Part shown: positions 49,979 to 58,888 of the stretch, in pieces
Layout of the letters: each line of letters opens with the position of its first letter
Numbering within the stretch: position 1 is the first letter of the stretch
Position numbers and translations under genes: made by a program
Assembly (NCBI GenBank): GCA_017479935.1
Contig: JAFVBO010000118.1
Location: forward strand, 111,798 to 175,797
DNA: 64,000 nt
Direction: 5' to 3'
Source: Lachnospiraceae bacterium
GTDB taxonomy: Bacteria > Bacillota > Clostridia > Lachnospirales > Lachnospiraceae
Notes under the pieces: generated by a model
Databases searched by the model: none
What the model saw: the letters and a program-made list of their open reading frames with translations, nothing else
Told to the model about the DNA's origin: nothing

Positions 49979-50563
49979 ATGGGAACGGAGAAGGATAAGA
50001 GCGTGTATCAGGCATCCATCACGTTTGATGACGATACCATCCGGCGCATGTTCCGGGCGGAATATTTTACCTATGAGCGAATGCAGCTGCTCACACGGAT
50101 CGCGATCGGAGCCGCGCTGATTCTTCTGGGAGTTCTGACAAATCTGCCGCTGGGGGCCAAGGCGATTGCCATGATGATTGGCGTGTGGCTGGTTGTCAGC
50201 CTGGATTTTCCCAGCAAGGTCCGGGCCGAGACAGTGCTGCAGGCGAGAGGCGGACAGAAAAGCCAGGTATCCTACCTGTTTGATATGAAAAAGATTGCCA
50301 TCGAAAACGGACCGGAGTACGCCTACAGTCAGGTGGATCGGGTGGTTGAAGACAAGGAGTATTTTTTTGTTTTCATGAACCGGCAGACGGCTGTCATGAT
50401 TCCGAAGGATAAGCTGAAGCCGGCGAATGTGGACGCGTTCAGAAGCTTTCTCGAGGAAAAGACGGGAAAGCGTTCCGGGACGGAGATGAATCTGTTAACC
50501 ATGAATCTGAAGGATGTGCATCAGATGATGAAGGACCGGATCGGCGCCTTCACGAAGCACTGA
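49979..50563 (+). CDS. YcxB-like membrane protein
   Basis: 194 residues. Two adjacent TM helices (about 43-60 and 64-80) are followed by a soluble YcxB-like C-terminal domain: 'YLFDMKKIAIENGPEYAYSQ' then 'VVEDKEYFFVFMNRQTAVMI' and 'PKDKLKPANVDAFRSFLEEK'. This PH-like domain is common in Firmicutes membrane proteins of unknown role. ATG 49979 follows GGAGAGGAG. It precedes the TRAP genes by 114 nt; a functional link is not shown. Confidence 0.7.
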   Translation: MGTEKDKSVYQASITFDDDTIRRMFRAEYFTYERMQLLTRIAIGAALILLGVLTNLPLGAKAIAMMIGVWLVVSLDFPSKVRAETVLQARGGQKSQVSYLFDMKKIAIENGPEYAYSQVDRVVEDKEYFFVFMNRQTAVMIPKDKLKPANVDAFRSFLEEKTGKRSGTEMNLLTMNLKDVHQMMKDRIGAFTKH

Positions 50564-50608
50564 CTTTTAGATATAGGGAACCGCAGGTTTCCGTAAGAAT
50601 AAGAGAGG

Positions 50609-50653
50609 GGATAAAAGAAAGCAGGTTTTTTATCCTGAAAGAAAGTAGCCTGC
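50609..50653 (+). promoter_or_regulatory. Overlapping hairpins in the dctP leader
   Basis: GGATAAAA (50609-50616) can pair with TTTTATCC (50628-50635), while GCAGG (50621-50625) in its loop can pair with CCTGC (50649-50653). The two stems exclude each other. Thermodynamic weight is uncertain. Confidence 0.35.
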
Positions 50654-50677
50654 GCATATTAAAGGAGGAAAACGATT

Positions 50678-51703
50678 ATGAAAATGACGAGAAGAGATTT
50701 CCTGAAGTCCAGCCTGGCTGGCGCGGTGGTCGCTGCTACCGCTGGCGCGTTAAGCGCATGCGGAGAAAGCAATTCCGGTGATCAGGGAAGCAGCCAGAAG
50801 ACTTTAAAACTGTCTCACACCCTGGCGGAAGATCACGCTGTACATATTGCCATGACGGCTTTCGCGAAGGCAGTTGAGGAAGCTACGAACGGCGAAGTGA
50901 AGATTCAGATTTTCGCAAACGGAACGCTCGGAAACGAAGTAGACAATATCGCTTCCATGAAGGCCGGCACCCTGGATATGGCGAAGGTTTCTGCTGCTAC
51001 GCTCGGCAACTACTATGAGAAGTGGAACGCTATGTCGGTTCCCTACGTTTTCAACAACAAGGATCATTTCTTCAAGGTCATGGACAGCCAGGTAATTGAG
51101 GATCTGTACATGGAGACTGCCGGAGACGGATACGTTGGTCTGACCTGGCTGGATTCCGGTTCCCGCTCCTTCTATACCAAGTCGACCCCCATCCATACGC
51201 CGGCTGACTTAAAGGGCTTAAAGATCCGTACGATGGATTCCCAGATGGCTATCGATATGATGACGGCGCTGGGCGGTTCTTCCGTTCCGCTTGGCTATGG
51301 CGACATCTACAATTCGCTGCAGACCGGCGTTATCGACGGTGCTGAGAACAACCCGACGGCTCTTCGTGACCATGGCGAGGTAGCCAAGTTCTACAGCTAT
51401 GATGAGCACACCATCATCCCGGATATCGTTCTGATCTCCACCAAGGCCTGGAATTCCCTGACCGAAGATCAGCAGAAGGCGATCAAGAAGGCCGCTGCCG
51501 ACATGAAGGAAGACTACAAGGTTCAGTGGAAGGCTTTCGAGGACGAAGTCATCGACAGAGCTGTCAATGAGATGGGTGTCACCATGGTTACGGATGTTGA
51601 CAAGCAGGCATTTGTAGATGCATGCGCATCCATTTACGAGAACGTCAAGAAGGATTCTCCGGATACTTACGCGCTGATCGAAGCCATCCGCGGTATCGAA
51701 TAA
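50678..51703 (+). CDS. dctP: TRAP transporter solute-binding protein DctP
   Basis: 341 residues. Periplasmic-type binding protein, anchored as a lipoprotein outside the membrane. N-terminus 'MTRRDFLKSSLAGAVVAAT' has a twin-arginine-like motif and ends in a lipobox 'LSAC' (Cys near residue 28), a Tat lipoprotein signal. The core 'GEVKIQIFANGTLGNEVDNI' and 'DLKGLKIRTMDSQMAIDMM' with the ligand Arg, then 'SLQTGVIDGAENNPTAL', are DctP hallmarks. TRAP ligands usually have a carboxylate or sulfonate. ATG 50678 follows AAAGGAGG. Confidence 0.93.
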   Translation: MKMTRRDFLKSSLAGAVVAATAGALSACGESNSGDQGSSQKTLKLSHTLAEDHAVHIAMTAFAKAVEEATNGEVKIQIFANGTLGNEVDNIASMKAGTLDMAKVSAATLGNYYEKWNAMSVPYVFNNKDHFFKVMDSQVIEDLYMETAGDGYVGLTWLDSGSRSFYTKSTPIHTPADLKGLKIRTMDSQMAIDMMTALGGSSVPLGYGDIYNSLQTGVIDGAENNPTALRDHGEVAKFYSYDEHTIIPDIVLISTKAWNSLTEDQQKAIKKAAADMKEDYKVQWKAFEDEVIDRAVNEMGVTMVTDVDKQAFVDACASIYENVKKDSPDTYALIEAIRGIE

Positions 51704-51723
51704 TCCGCTCTCATGACTGATGA

Positions 51724-51770
51724 AGCGGCGCGGGGGCACGAAGTTGTGCAGCTACGCGCCGCTTTCTTTG
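51724..51770 (+). terminator. Attenuator-like hairpin between dctP and dctQ
   Basis: AGCGGCGCG / CGCGCCGCT (9 bp) with an inner GCAC/GTGC pair, followed by TTCTTTG. Probably lowers dctQM expression relative to the binding protein. Confidence 0.65.
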
Positions 51771-51812
51771 TACGAGTAAAGCTTAGGAGTTTGTTTTCAA
51801 GGGGTATCTACT

Positions 51813-52316
51813 ATGAAAAAACTGGACAAAGTGCTGGATGTCATCATGCGCTTTCTCATGGCTGTGTCCATGTTCGGATTGCTGGCATTTGGCTTCTGGC
51901 AGATCTTTTCCCGATGGATTCTGAAGGATCCGTCTACGATTACGGATGAAGTGCTGCGCTATCTTCTGATCTGGGCTTCCATGATCGGATCCACCTACTG
52001 CTTCTATAAGGACCAGCATCTGGCGCTGGACCTGGTCACCAGCCGCGCGAAAGGCACGTTCGCCATCGTTTTGAAAGTGCTGGCGGAGATTGCAATTTTA
52101 TTCTTTGTGGGATATGTTTTTATCTATGGAGGTTTCCGGCTTGTGGACAACGCCATCAACAAGTCCTCGGTCCTTCGCATTCCCTTTAAGGTCCTGTACG
52201 CTATTTTCCCGATTTCAGGTATCTTTATTTATATCGCGCGTATCTTGAATTATGTCCAGGCTTTCGTTAAAATGAAGGAAGCTAAGAATGCTCCGGAAGG
52301 AGGTGCGGAAGAATAA
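51813..52316 (+). CDS. dctQ: TRAP transporter small permease DctQ
   Basis: 167 residues, four TM helices. The family motif 'TDEVLRYLLIWASMIGSTYC' with 'FYKDQHLALDL' follows the second helix. Pairs with DctM. Its stop codon overlaps the dctM start by one base. Confidence 0.92.
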   Translation: MKKLDKVLDVIMRFLMAVSMFGLLAFGFWQIFSRWILKDPSTITDEVLRYLLIWASMIGSTYCFYKDQHLALDLVTSRAKGTFAIVLKVLAEIAILFFVGYVFIYGGFRLVDNAINKSSVLRIPFKVLYAIFPISGIFIYIARILNYVQAFVKMKEAKNAPEGGAEE

Positions 52317-53641
52317 TGGCACAGACAATCGCAATGCTTTTTGGATCCTTTTTTGTCATGCTTCTGATCGGTGTTCCGATTTCCGCCGGCATTGGCATCG
52401 CGTCCATCGCGACCATTTTAATCAGCGGTGAGATGAGTTTTCAGGACTTCGCCCTGATATCGGCGCAGCGATGCTTCTCCGGCATCGATTCCTTCCCGCT
52501 GCTGGCTCTTCCGTTCTTCTCCCTGGGCGGAAACATCATGAACAAGGGCGGTATCGCCAAGCGTCTGGTTGCGCTGGCCCATCTCCTTGTCGGCCGGATC
52601 CCCGGATATCTGGCAGCCACGAACGTGCTTGCGAACATGTTCTTCGGAGCGGTTTCCGGTTCCTCCGTTGCGGCAGCTTCCGCCATGGGTTCCATCATGA
52701 ACCCGCTTGAGAAGGATGCTGGCTATGACGAGAGCTATTCCGCGGCCGTCAACATCTGCTCGGCCCCCACGGGTATTCTGATTCCCCCCTCGGGTCCGCT
52801 GATTCTGTATTCGATCACAGCCGGCGGCGTTTCCGTAGCGGCTCTGTTCATGGGCGGTTATGTTCCCGGTATTCTGATGGGTCTGTGCGTTGGCGCACTG
52901 GCTATTTTCATCGCGAAGAAAAAGGGGTATACTGGTTCTGACGAAAAGTCGGATAAACCGGCATGGCGCATCTGGGTTGATGCAATTCCTTCACTTTTAG
53001 CGGTTATTATCGTTATGGGAGGTATTCTGACCGGTAAGTTTACTGCCACTGAAGCCGGTGTCGTTCTTTGCCTGTACTGCCTGGTTCTTTCTATTTTGTA
53101 CCGGGAGATTACGTTCAAGAGCTTTTATGATCTGCTGGCGGACACGATGGTCAGCTCCTCCACGATCCTTTTCCTGATCGCGGCGTCCTCCATCATGTCC
53201 TTCGTCATGAGTTACGCGGGTATTCCGAAGGCAATCTCTGACGGTATCATGGGCGTTTCCAGCAACCGATACGTCCTGCTTCTGATCATGAACCTGTTCC
53301 TTCTGGTCATGGGATGCTTCCTGGACCTGACGCCGGCCGTTCTGATTTTCACGCCTATCTTCCTGCCGATCACCCGCGCCATTGGCATGAGCGATGTGCA
53401 GTTTGGCGTTATGCTGATCATGAACCTGGGCATTGGTTCCGTAACCCCGCCGGTTGGATCCTGTCTGTTTGTCGGATGCGGTGTCGCGAAAGTTTCCATC
53501 GCAAGTGTCACGAAATACATTATACCGCTGTTCTGCGCAATGGTGGTTTCCCTGCTCCTTTGCACCTATATCCCGCCGCTGGTGTTAGGTATTCCGAAGC
53601 TGGCCGGACTGGTGGAAGGCATTTGGTGGACAGTACCGTAA
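52316..53641 (+). CDS. dctM: TRAP transporter large permease DctM
   Basis: 441 residues, about 12 TM segments; Na+-driven channel subunit. Conserved stretches: 'FPLLALPFFSLGGNIMNKGG', 'AVSGSSVAAASAMGSIMNPL', 'APTGILIPPSGPLILYSITA', 'TPIFLPITRAIGMSDVQFGV' and 'LGIGSVTPPVGSCLFVGCGV', all DctM hallmarks. Translation is coupled to dctQ. Confidence 0.94.
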   Translation: MAQTIAMLFGSFFVMLLIGVPISAGIGIASIATILISGEMSFQDFALISAQRCFSGIDSFPLLALPFFSLGGNIMNKGGIAKRLVALAHLLVGRIPGYLAATNVLANMFFGAVSGSSVAAASAMGSIMNPLEKDAGYDESYSAAVNICSAPTGILIPPSGPLILYSITAGGVSVAALFMGGYVPGILMGLCVGALAIFIAKKKGYTGSDEKSDKPAWRIWVDAIPSLLAVIIVMGGILTGKFTATEAGVVLCLYCLVLSILYREITFKSFYDLLADTMVSSSTILFLIAASSIMSFVMSYAGIPKAISDGIMGVSSNRYVLLLIMNLFLLVMGCFLDLTPAVLIFTPIFLPITRAIGMSDVQFGVMLIMNLGIGSVTPPVGSCLFVGCGVAKVSIASVTKYIIPLFCAMVVSLLLCTYIPPLVLGIPKLAGLVEGIWWTVP

Positions 53642-53683
53642 AAAGACCTGTTTCCTAAAGAGAAGTTCGCCATACATGATACA

Positions 53684-53737
53684 AAAGGGAGCCGGATCGT
53701 CGGACCTGACTGCTGGTTCGCCGGACCGGCTCCCTTT
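53684..53737 (+). terminator. Hairpin between dctM and the first GH31 gene
   Basis: AAAGGGAGCCGG (53684-53695) pairs perfectly with CCGGCTCCCTTT (53726-53737), with further pairing inside. Likely a partial terminator that ends 28 nt before the GH31 start. Confidence 0.7.
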
Positions 53738-53765
53738 ATCAATGGAATCAAGGAGAATGTTTGAA

Positions 53766-56261
53766 ATGAAAGTCTGCACCAGAGTGAATGGCTTTGAAGA
53801 GGAGAACGGATGTTATCTTCTTCATGCGGATCACGCCGATATAAAACTATGTTTTCTGACGGACGAAGTTGTCCGCGTGCGAACCTCCTTTGACAGGACG
53901 TTTGAGGAGGAATCCTATATTCTGATGACGACGGCCTGGGAAGACCGTCTGGATTCTGTCATCGGGGCGGACCGTACCCGCGTACAGCCCGTTGTCCCCG
54001 AGATTCAGGAAGAGAGTAACACCATCCGCTTTTCCACGAAAGCGGTCAGCCTTCTTGTGACCAAAGCGCCCATTACGCTGCAGCTGTTTGACGCGGTGGG
54101 AGATGAGCTCTACAGTACACTCCCCGGCAATTCTTTCGTGAAGGATTCCAACAACCGGGTGACGGCGTACAGCCGCATGAAGGAAGAAGATTGCTTTTAC
54201 GGCTTCGGCGAAAAGGCCGGAGTCCTGAACAAGAACAAGAAGTTCCTTCGCGAGCGGGCCACCGACGCGATGGGCTATGATCCGGAATACATGGATACGC
54301 TGTACAAGCATATCCCGTTCTACATCCGCCTGGACCGTGACACGAAAAAGGCGGTGGGACTTTTCTACCACAATTTCTACGAATCCGTCTTCAACATGGG
54401 CTGTGAGAAGAGCAATTACTGGCCCCGTTACACCTATTTCCAGGCGGACGGCGGCGATCTGGATCTGTTCCTTCTGGCCGGCAACACCATCCCGAAGGTG
54501 GTGGACAATTATACCATGCTGACGGGTCGCCCCGTGCTGCTTCCGAAGCGCGGACTGGGCTATCAGGGATCCTCCATGTACTATCCGGAGCTGGAAAAGG
54601 ATTCGGATGACGCGGTGCTGGGCTTTATCGACACCATCAAGGAGGAAGGCTTCCCCATCGACGGCTTCCATCTTTCCTCCGGCTACACCAGCTACGCAAA
54701 CCGGCGCTGTGTCTTTGTGTGGAACAACGACCGTTTCAAGGATCCCCGGGCGTATTTTGCCGCCATGAACGAGAAAGGGGCGCAGAACGTTCCGAACGTC
54801 AAGCCGGGTGTGCTGCTGATGCATCCCATGTTCTCCGAGTTTGAGGAGAAGGACGTGTTCGTGAAGGATTCGGAGAATCCGGAGGCGAAGGCTGTCGGCA
54901 TGTGGTGGGGAGGCGAGGGCGCTTTCTGGGATTACACCAAGCCCTCCGCCCGCGAGGCGTGGAAGAAATACCTCACCGATAACGTGATCGACATCGGAAC
55001 CGATTCGGTGTGGAACGACAACTGCGAATACGACAGCCTGATGGACAAGGACGCGCGTGTGGACTTTGACGGAAAAGGCGGAACCATCGGCCAGTTAAAG
55101 CCCATCATGTGCACGCTGATGTGCCGTCTGGGCCGCGACGCGGTTGTGGAGCACAATGAGAACGCGCGCCCCTATATGGTATGTCGCAGCGGAAGCTCCG
55201 GCATTCAGCGCTACGCGCAGACCTGGTGCGGAGATAACTATACCAGCTGGAAATCGTTAAAGTACAATATCCCGATCATCACCGGCATGGGGCTGTCCGG
55301 CCAGCCGAACGAAGGCGCGGATATCGGCGGCTTTGCAGGACCGGCGCCGGAGGAAGAACTGTTTGTGCGCTGGGTGCAGAACGGCATCTTCCAGGCGCGT
55401 TTCTCCATCCATTCGGCCAGCAACGACAACACCGTAACCGAGCCCTGGATGTTCCGCAATTCGACGGATCTGGTGCGCGACGCGATCCTGCTGCGGTACC
55501 GCTTCACGCCTTACCTCTACTCCATGGAGAAAGAGGCGTCTTTAAACGGCGCTCCGATCATGCGCGCCCTTGTGTACGAGTTCCAGGAGGATCCGAACGT
55601 CTATGAAGACAGCTTCGATTTCCTGTTTGGACGCGACATTCTGGTGGCCAACGTGCTGGAGAAGGGCGCGACGTCCCGCAAGGTATACCTTCCGGCCGGC
55701 TGCCGCTGGTACGACATGAACGACAACTTCCGTTTATACGAAGGCGGACAGACGATTGAAGTTCCCGTCACCATGGCCTCCATCCCGATGTTCCTGCGCG
55801 AAGGCGCCATCGTTCCGATGGCGGACAATCAGCTGATGAGCATGGCAAATGACCACACCACGGATCTGCATCTTCTGGTGGCGCCCGGCTGTGAGCGGAG
55901 CACGTTTGTCTACGATGACGATGGTAAGACCAACGACTATCAGAAGGGTGTGTATCGCAAAACAACCATCCGCATGAGCGGCGTGAGTGTCGTGAAGATG
56001 GATTTTGCGTCCGAGGGCGAGTATACAGATACGGTAGAAAACGTGACGGTGGAGATGATCCGCAAGGACCGCAGCCCCTTCTGGGTTGCCCTGGGCGCTG
56101 AGAAGCTCCCGCATTTCTTAAACCGCCGCCACTATGACGCCGCCGCGTGCGGCTGGTACTACAGCCAGACAAAGCGCGCCGTCCTGATCAAATATCCGAA
56201 TCCGAAGAAGGACGTGCAGCTTACCGTTTCCTTCGAGGATTTTGATCTGATTGGCATGTAA
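53766..56261 (+). CDS. Glycoside hydrolase family 31 protein (alpha-glucosidase type), first copy
   Basis: 831 residues from ATG 53766 (AGGAG 10 nt upstream; frame opens further up inside the hairpin). GH31 order: N-terminal beta-sandwich ('CFYGFGEKAGVLNKNKKFLR' loop), TIM barrel, two C-terminal beta domains. Predicted nucleophile Asp418 in 'DSVWNDNCEYDS' and acid/base Asp490 in 'QTWCGDNYTSW'; 'GADIGGFAGPAPEEELFVRW' completes the site. No signal peptide, so cytoplasmic and acting on imported glycoside. Similar throughout to the next gene, so the two are tandem paralogues. Exact sugar unknown: GH31 also includes alpha-xylosidases, alpha-galactosidases and sulfoquinovosidases. Confidence 0.9.
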   Translation: MKVCTRVNGFEEENGCYLLHADHADIKLCFLTDEVVRVRTSFDRTFEEESYILMTTAWEDRLDSVIGADRTRVQPVVPEIQEESNTIRFSTKAVSLLVTKAPITLQLFDAVGDELYSTLPGNSFVKDSNNRVTAYSRMKEEDCFYGFGEKAGVLNKNKKFLRERATDAMGYDPEYMDTLYKHIPFYIRLDRDTKKAVGLFYHNFYESVFNMGCEKSNYWPRYTYFQADGGDLDLFLLAGNTIPKVVDNYTMLTGRPVLLPKRGLGYQGSSMYYPELEKDSDDAVLGFIDTIKEEGFPIDGFHLSSGYTSYANRRCVFVWNNDRFKDPRAYFAAMNEKGAQNVPNVKPGVLLMHPMFSEFEEKDVFVKDSENPEAKAVGMWWGGEGAFWDYTKPSAREAWKKYLTDNVIDIGTDSVWNDNCEYDSLMDKDARVDFDGKGGTIGQLKPIMCTLMCRLGRDAVVEHNENARPYMVCRSGSSGIQRYAQTWCGDNYTSWKSLKYNIPIITGMGLSGQPNEGADIGGFAGPAPEEELFVRWVQNGIFQARFSIHSASNDNTVTEPWMFRNSTDLVRDAILLRYRFTPYLYSMEKEASLNGAPIMRALVYEFQEDPNVYEDSFDFLFGRDILVANVLEKGATSRKVYLPAGCRWYDMNDNFRLYEGGQTIEVPVTMASIPMFLREGAIVPMADNQLMSMANDHTTDLHLLVAPGCERSTFVYDDDGKTNDYQKGVYRKTTIRMSGVSVVKMDFASEGEYTDTVENVTVEMIRKDRSPFWVALGAEKLPHFLNRRHYDAAACGWYYSQTKRAVLIKYPNPKKDVQLTVSFEDFDLIGM

Positions 56262-56358
56262 ATTATGAAGGGAAACCTGTGCAGCACCGTTTAAGGCAGA
56301 CGTTTAAAACCGGCTGCCTTACGGCCTGCACCTGGTTTACTTTTTGGGAGATTGGAAT

Positions 56359-58872
56359 ATGCTGTTAAGAGAATATCGTTCTTATGAAAAAACCGACAAC
56401 GGGTATCTTCTTCACGGGGACGCCGCCGACGTGAAGCTGATTTTTATGACGGATGACATCATCCGCATCCGGGTGGCTTTTGACCGCCGGTTCAAAGAGG
56501 AATCCTACACCCTGGTGACCACCGCCTGGGAAGACCGCATGGACGACCTTCTGAAGGAAGAGCGGACGCGCATCAAGGCCCTGGACGTTCCGGTAAGGGA
56601 AACTGAGAAGACGCTGGAGTTTCAGACAGCCACGCTGAAGCTGACCCTGAACAAAAAGCCGTTCTCCTTCTCCTTAAAGACAGCCGACGGGCAGGAAATA
56701 ACGCATGACATTCGCGAACGCGCCTTCGAGCAGGACCAGCTGGGGCGCGTTTCGCACTATATGGCCCTCGATCCCGAGAAGGATCACTTCTTCGGCTTTG
56801 GCGAGAAGAGCGGGTATCTGGACAAGAAGGGCCGCCGCATGCGGATGTCTCCGAAGGATGCCATCGGCCACGACCCGGAGTTTGGTGATCCCATGTACAA
56901 GCACATCCCGTTCTATATCCGGGTGAACGAGAAGAACAGGCATGCCCTGGGACTTTTCTACCATAATTCCTACGACTGTGTGTTTGACATGGGGCAGGAG
57001 ATTTCCGGATACTGGGAGCGGTATACCTATTACCAAGCCGACGGGGGCGACATCGATCTGTTCCTGTTAAACGGTCCGGACATGAAGAGCGTGATCAGCC
57101 GCTACACCTTACTCACCGGCCGCACGGCTCTGCCCACAAAGCAGTCGCTGGGCTTTTGCATGTCAACGATGTACTACGCGGAGCTGGAGGAAAAGTGCGA
57201 CGAGGAGATCTACAAGGTCATCGACCGCCACGAAGCATGCGGCATTCCAATCGACAATTTCTGGCTGGCTTCCGGCTACTCCAGCGGAGAGGAGGACAAC
57301 CTGCGGTACGTGTTCAACTGGAACCATAAGCGCTTCCCGCAGCCTGAAAAGTTCTTCGAGGAGATGAACCGCCGCGGAATTAACGTGATTCCCAACTTAA
57401 AACCGGGCATCCTGGAAAACCACCCGTACCGGGATCTGTTTGAAAAAAACAGCGTCTTCATCAAGACACCGGACGGCAGCGCGGACTACTACGGCCGCTG
57501 GTGGGGAGGAACCGGGCGCTTTGTGGACTTTACCGGAAAAGCGGGACGGGATACCTGGAAGGAACTCCTGAAGGAGAACATTCTTCGCAAGGGGACAAAG
57601 ACCGTCTGGAACGACAACTGCGAGATGGACGGCGTGGAAGACCGTAACGCCTACTGCGATTTTGAAGGCGAAGGCGGCACCATGGCGGAGCTGAAGATCC
57701 TGCATTCCAACCTGATGGCCTACATTGGGAAAGAAGCCATCGCGGAAGTCTATCCCGGAGAGCGCCCTTACATTATCAACCGCGCCGGGTATGCCGGCAT
57801 CCAGCGGTACGCGCAGGTGTGGGGCGGCGACAACCGCACTTCGTGGCGGACACTGAAATTCAACGTGGCGACGATCCTGGGAATGGGGCTGTCCGGCTGC
57901 GCCAACATGGGCTGTGACATCGGCGGCTTCGCGGGACCGGCGCCGGAGGAGGAACTTCATCTGCGCTGGATCCAGAACGGTGTTTTCCAGCCGCGCTTTA
58001 CCATGAACTCCGCCAACAACGACAACACGGTCACCCAGCCCTGGATGTACGAGGATCAGCTCCCCCGCGTGCGCGAGGCATATCTGCTTCGCTACCGGCT
58101 GCTGCCGTACCTGTACTCCCTCATGCGGGAAGCCTACGAAACCGGCCTGCCTGTCTGGCGCCCGCTGTTTCTGGAATTCCCGGAAGACATCGAATGCTAT
58201 AACGACGAAAGCCTGACCTTCCTGTTCGGACCTTCGCTCTTAGTGGCCAACGTCCTGGAGGAGGGCGCCACCACGCGGACGCTGTATCTGCCGAAGGGAT
58301 GCACCTGGTACGATCTGAGCGATCACATGAAGGCTTACGAAGGCGGACAGACTATCACGATCCCTGTCACACTGGATTCCATCCCAATGTTCCTGCGCGG
58401 AAGCGCCATCGTGCCCTCCAGCGGAGATGTCACCCACATCCTGCGGGACGAGGTGAAGGAACTGAATCTGCTCGTTGCGGCTGAGACAGACAATACCTTT
58501 GTTTTGTACGATGACGATGGCCACACAGAGGAGTATAAAAAAGATGGATACGCCCGCACGGAGATCAAGGTGGAGGCGGGAGACCGCACCATTCTTTCCT
58601 TCCACCGGACGGGTGCGTACAAGAAGAGACCGGAACGCCTTTCGATCCGTCTGGTGAGCAAGAAGAAGGGCGCGTTCTGGGTCAGCGCGGGCGACAAGAT
58701 GATCCGACGCGAGCTTGTGAAAGACGCGTATGACGAGGCGGACTCGGCCTGGTATTACGAGCTTTCGGACCGGACGGTTCTTGTGAAGCTTCCGTATCCG
58801 AAGACAGATGATTTCCAGATCGTGATCTCCACGGAAAAGTTTGACCTGATCGGCATGGAGGCCGAAACTTAA
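56359..58872 (+). CDS. Glycoside hydrolase family 31 protein, second copy
   Basis: 837 residues from ATG 56359 (GGGAG 8 nt upstream). Same architecture as the preceding gene: 'HFFGFGEKSGYLDKKGRRMR', nucleophile Asp419 in 'KTVWNDNCEMDG', acid/base Asp491 in 'QVWGGDNRTSW', 'DIGGFAGPAPEEELHLRWIQ'. Both catalytic Asp are kept in both copies, but substrate-loop residues differ (for instance WCGDNYTSW against WGGDNRTSW, and SGSSGIQ against AGYAGIQ), pointing to two related substrates or anomeric neighbours. Cytoplasmic. 16 nt before the oxidoreductase gene, so likely one operon. Confidence 0.9.
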   Translation: MLLREYRSYEKTDNGYLLHGDAADVKLIFMTDDIIRIRVAFDRRFKEESYTLVTTAWEDRMDDLLKEERTRIKALDVPVRETEKTLEFQTATLKLTLNKKPFSFSLKTADGQEITHDIRERAFEQDQLGRVSHYMALDPEKDHFFGFGEKSGYLDKKGRRMRMSPKDAIGHDPEFGDPMYKHIPFYIRVNEKNRHALGLFYHNSYDCVFDMGQEISGYWERYTYYQADGGDIDLFLLNGPDMKSVISRYTLLTGRTALPTKQSLGFCMSTMYYAELEEKCDEEIYKVIDRHEACGIPIDNFWLASGYSSGEEDNLRYVFNWNHKRFPQPEKFFEEMNRRGINVIPNLKPGILENHPYRDLFEKNSVFIKTPDGSADYYGRWWGGTGRFVDFTGKAGRDTWKELLKENILRKGTKTVWNDNCEMDGVEDRNAYCDFEGEGGTMAELKILHSNLMAYIGKEAIAEVYPGERPYIINRAGYAGIQRYAQVWGGDNRTSWRTLKFNVATILGMGLSGCANMGCDIGGFAGPAPEEELHLRWIQNGVFQPRFTMNSANNDNTVTQPWMYEDQLPRVREAYLLRYRLLPYLYSLMREAYETGLPVWRPLFLEFPEDIECYNDESLTFLFGPSLLVANVLEEGATTRTLYLPKGCTWYDLSDHMKAYEGGQTITIPVTLDSIPMFLRGSAIVPSSGDVTHILRDEVKELNLLVAAETDNTFVLYDDDGHTEEYKKDGYARTEIKVEAGDRTILSFHRTGAYKKRPERLSIRLVSKKKGAFWVSAGDKMIRRELVKDAYDEADSAWYYELSDRTVLVKLPYPKTDDFQIVISTEKFDLIGMEAET

Positions 58873-58888
58873 GAAAAGGGGAAGAGTT

